In this document: in pieces, positions 6,471 to 7,534 of the stretch
Position numbering within the stretch: the stretch's first letter is position 1
Layout: every line of letters starts with the position of its first letter
Assembly (NCBI GenBank): GCA_934292955.1
Contig: CAKQXZ010000094.1
Location: 1-7,534, forward strand
DNA: 7,534 nt
Source: an uncultured Clostridia bacterium
GTDB lineage: Bacteria; Bacillota_A; Clostridia; Christensenellales; Borkfalkiaceae
Reading direction: 5' to 3'
Notes under the pieces: generated by a model
The model's database searches: none
Told to the model about the DNA's origin: nothing
The model's input: only the letters and a program-made list of their open reading frames with translations
Made by a program: the position numbers and the translations under genes

Positions 6471-6493
6471 TTTATAATGCGTTGAATCGCATT
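6464..6493 (+). promoter_or_regulatory. Alternative hairpins between the deacetylase stop and the SSB Shine-Dalgarno sequence
   Basis: Three short segments occur in a row: CGCAT (6464-6468), ATGCG (6477-6481) and CGCAT (6488-6492). The middle one can pair with either neighbour. The second hairpin is the stronger (AATGCG 6476-6481 with CGCATT 6488-6493, six pairs, six-base loop) and ends one base before GGAGG (6494-6498). The first overlaps the deacetylase stop codon (6468-6470). There is no T tract, so it is not a terminator. A role in translational coupling is inference. Confidence 0.4.
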
Positions 6494-6506
6494 GGAGGAA
6501 AAATAA

Positions 6507-7199
6507 ATGAATTACTTGGAAAAGCAAAACAACAAGGTCTATCTTCAGGGGGAAGTCCTTACAAAAGCAGTCTTTTCGCACGAAGTGTACGGAGAAGGAT
6601 TTTACGAGATGAACGTCAGCGTAAAACGTTTATCGGGACAAACAGATATTCTTCCCGTTACCGTATCGGAAAGATTGATCGAAGCAAAAAAACTGACTAT
6701 AGGTTCTACCATTAGAGCGATCGGGCAGTTCAGAAGTTACAACAAGATTGTCGACGGGAAAAGCCGTTTGATGCTCACCGTATTCGTCCGTGAACTTTGC
6801 GATGAAAGCTATTCTAAAAATCCGAACAGTATCGCGCTTTCGGGTTATGTATGTAAACCGCCCGTTTATCGTACTACGCCTTTTAACAGGGAAATAACGG
6901 ATATCCTTCTTGCGGTGAACCGTTCATATAATAAATCAGATTATATCCCATGTATTGCGTGGGGGAGAAACGCAAGGTTTGTCAAAAATCTTTGCGTAGG
7001 CGATAAACTTGCGTTATCTGGGCGTATTCAGAGCAGAGAATATACAAAGAAACTTTCTGATAACGAAAGCAGGGTGATGACGGCATATGAAGTGTCGGTC
7101 TGCAGACTTGCCGCATTTGACGGCGCGGACCAGTTCGACCTTGAAATGGACTTTGGTGAATACAGGCTTAAAAACGATAATTGCAGAATTATTATTTAA
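6507..7199 (+). CDS. SSB-like protein with two tandem OB folds
   Basis: A 230-residue protein related to bacterial single-stranded DNA-binding proteins. The second half (about 108-201) is clearly SSB/PriB-like: ALSGYVCKPPVYRTTPFNRE, then DILLAVNRSY, then DYIPCIAWGRNA, then GDKLALSGRIQSREY. The first half (about 9-97) is a more divergent OB fold beginning VYLQGEV and containing GSTIRAIGQFRSY, with no clear DNA-contact signature. The protein lacks the acidic DDIPF-type tail that lets housekeeping SSB recruit partners and instead ends in CRIII after an acidic stretch at about 205-218. It is therefore probably an accessory SSB paralogue; whether it binds ssDNA or RNA cannot be told. The ATG has an excellent Shine-Dalgarno GGAGG 8 bases upstream. 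It shares the transcript of the deacetylase gene and is followed by an intrinsic terminator. Confidence 0.8.
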   Translation: MNYLEKQNNKVYLQGEVLTKAVFSHEVYGEGFYEMNVSVKRLSGQTDILPVTVSERLIEAKKLTIGSTIRAIGQFRSYNKIVDGKSRLMLTVFVRELCDESYSKNPNSIALSGYVCKPPVYRTTPFNREITDILLAVNRSYNKSDYIPCIAWGRNARFVKNLCVGDKLALSGRIQSREYTKKLSDNESRVMTAYEVSVCRLAAFDGADQFDLEMDFGEYRLKNDNCRIII

Positions 7200-7215
7200 T
7201 TATGTGTTACATAAT
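7199..7215. repeat. Perfect inverted repeat at the end of the SSB-like gene
   Basis: ATTATGT (7199-7205) and ACATAAT (7209-7215) are perfect inverse copies around GTT. The repeat starts on the last base of the stop codon. It could be an operator-like site or a weak mRNA 3' hairpin; the AT-rich stem makes chance plausible. Confidence 0.35.
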
Positions 7216-7266
7216 AATTTATAAAATCTCATATAAAATCTAATATTTTGCAATATATTACATTTT

Positions 7267-7305
7267 TATCGCGCCGCTTGTTTTTTCGGCGCGATATGTT
7301 TTTTT
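7267..7305 (+). terminator. Intrinsic terminator of the deacetylase-SSB transcript
   Basis: TATCGCGCCG (7267-7276) pairs with CGGCGCGATA (7287-7296), a ten-pair GC-rich stem with a ten-base loop. It is followed, after TG, by seven T residues (7299-7305). It lies 67 bases after the SSB-like stop codon. Confidence 0.88.
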
Positions 7306-7431
7306 ATGAAAAAAATTTTTCTCGCGCACATGATGCGAGCGACATTATTTTTATAATTCAGCAATAGCGATTCCGCCGGTTATTAAAAAAATAAAAAGTC
7401 CGCATATTTTTGAAAACCGAAGTAAAAACGT

Positions 7432-7460
7432 TTGACAAAGAAGCCGCTATGTAATAAAAT
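7432..7460 (+). promoter_or_regulatory. Sigma-A promoter upstream of the riboswitch
   Basis: A perfect -35 TTGACA (7432-7437), a 17-base spacer and the -10 TAAAAT (7455-7460) predict transcription starting near 7467. That is just ahead of the riboswitch and well after the preceding terminator. The regulated gene is beyond the window. Confidence 0.82.
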
Positions 7461-7470
7461 ACAGGCATAA

Positions 7471-7534
7471 AGTGAATATCGCCAATATATCTACGGATCA
7501 ACGGCCCGTAAGTCTCTACCGCATCGCCTATAGA
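7471..7534 (+). promoter_or_regulatory. Purine-family riboswitch aptamer, partial (3' end outside window)
   Basis: The leader RNA shows the core of the guanine/adenine riboswitch family. J1/2-like AATATATC is followed by P2 TACGG (7492-7496) pairing with CCGTA (7506-7510). The conserved J2/3 sequence is AGTCTCTACC (7511-7520). The P3 5' arm is GCATC (7521-7525), with a seven-base L3 GCCTATA (7526-7532). The last two bases, GA, begin the returning P3 arm. L2 holds GGC (7503-7505), which can pair with GCC in L3 (7526-7528), as in the known kissing loops. L2 is nine bases rather than the usual seven. The ligand-deciding base in J3/1 and the 3' arm of P1 are not visible, so guanine, adenine or a variant ligand cannot be chosen. 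The exact 5' limit of P1 is uncertain. Confidence 0.8.

Larger units (their letters stand above)
7200..7534. other. Regulatory region after the SSB-like gene, no protein gene seen
   Basis: This 335-base stretch to the window end holds an inverted repeat (7199-7215), a tandem copy of TATAAAATCT (7220-7229 and 7232-7241), a strong terminator (7267-7305), and a small hairpin CTCGC/GCGAG around 7321-7339. A sigma-A promoter (7432-7460) and the first part of a purine-type riboswitch follow. No credible coding sequence is present on either strand. Confidence 0.75.

Noticed and set aside
7340..7450. Minus-strand open stretch encoding a hydrophobic peptide, followed by a small hairpin and T run, resembling the tail of a membrane protein.
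   Set aside because: A stop codon lies shortly upstream, no start codon is available in the open part, and the region contains the plus-strand promoter. The hairpin stem is only five pairs.
1..7534. Mobile element, prophage, CRISPR array or defence/toxin system.
   Set aside because: I found no transposase, integrase, terminal inverted repeats, regularly spaced repeats or toxin-antitoxin-like gene pair. The tRNA shows no duplicated 3' end that would mark an integrated element within the window.

Overview
The window looks like a chromosomal segment of an anaerobic, AT-leaning, low-GC Gram-positive bacterium, most likely a gut-type clostridium. The grounds are purine-rich Shine-Dalgarno sites, strong TTGACA/TATAAT-type promoters, a clostridial-style sporulation-family polysaccharide deacetylase, a tandem-OB single-strand-binding protein and a purine-type riboswitch. 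No species can be named from sequence alone. I saw no insertion sequence, phage gene, CRISPR array or defence system.

Left part (1-1522): the C-terminal end of a GH2 (LacZ-type) beta-galactosidase, cut by the window edge, is followed 11 bases later by a PHP-domain phosphoesterase of the histidinol-phosphatase (HisK) type. The two probably share a transcript.

Centre (1558-5288): a near-perfect, extended -10 sigma-A promoter starts a tight three-gene operon: a GT4 glycosyltransferase, a GHMP kinase (HddA, D-glycero-D-manno-heptose 7-phosphate kinase), and a two-domain protein fusing an HddC-like sugar-1-phosphate nucleotidyltransferase to a GmhB-like heptose bisphosphate phosphatase. Together these would carry heptose 7-phosphate to NDP-heptose (GDP-heptose by family precedent) and then hand a sugar to an acceptor, presumably a cell-surface glycan or lipid. 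The sedoheptulose-7-phosphate isomerase (GmhA) that begins the pathway is not in this operon. A long hairpin with T tracts on both strands ends the operon and also ends the converging tRNA gene.

Right part (5288-7534): a tRNA-Arg(CCU) with encoded CCA lies on the minus strand with its own sigma-A promoter. Rightward from there come a membrane-anchored PdaB-like polysaccharide deacetylase and a tandem OB-fold SSB-like protein, separated by a short region that can form two mutually exclusive hairpins next to the SSB start site. A clear intrinsic terminator follows. A new sigma-A promoter then transcribes into what appears to be the 5' two-thirds of a purine-family riboswitch aptamer, cut off by the window end inside P3. 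Its gene lies outside the window.

The items most worth a second look are the truncated riboswitch with an unusual nine-base L2 loop, the HddC-GmhB fusion in an operon without gmhA, the alternative-hairpin element before the SSB gene, and the promoter that fixes the glycosyltransferase start.
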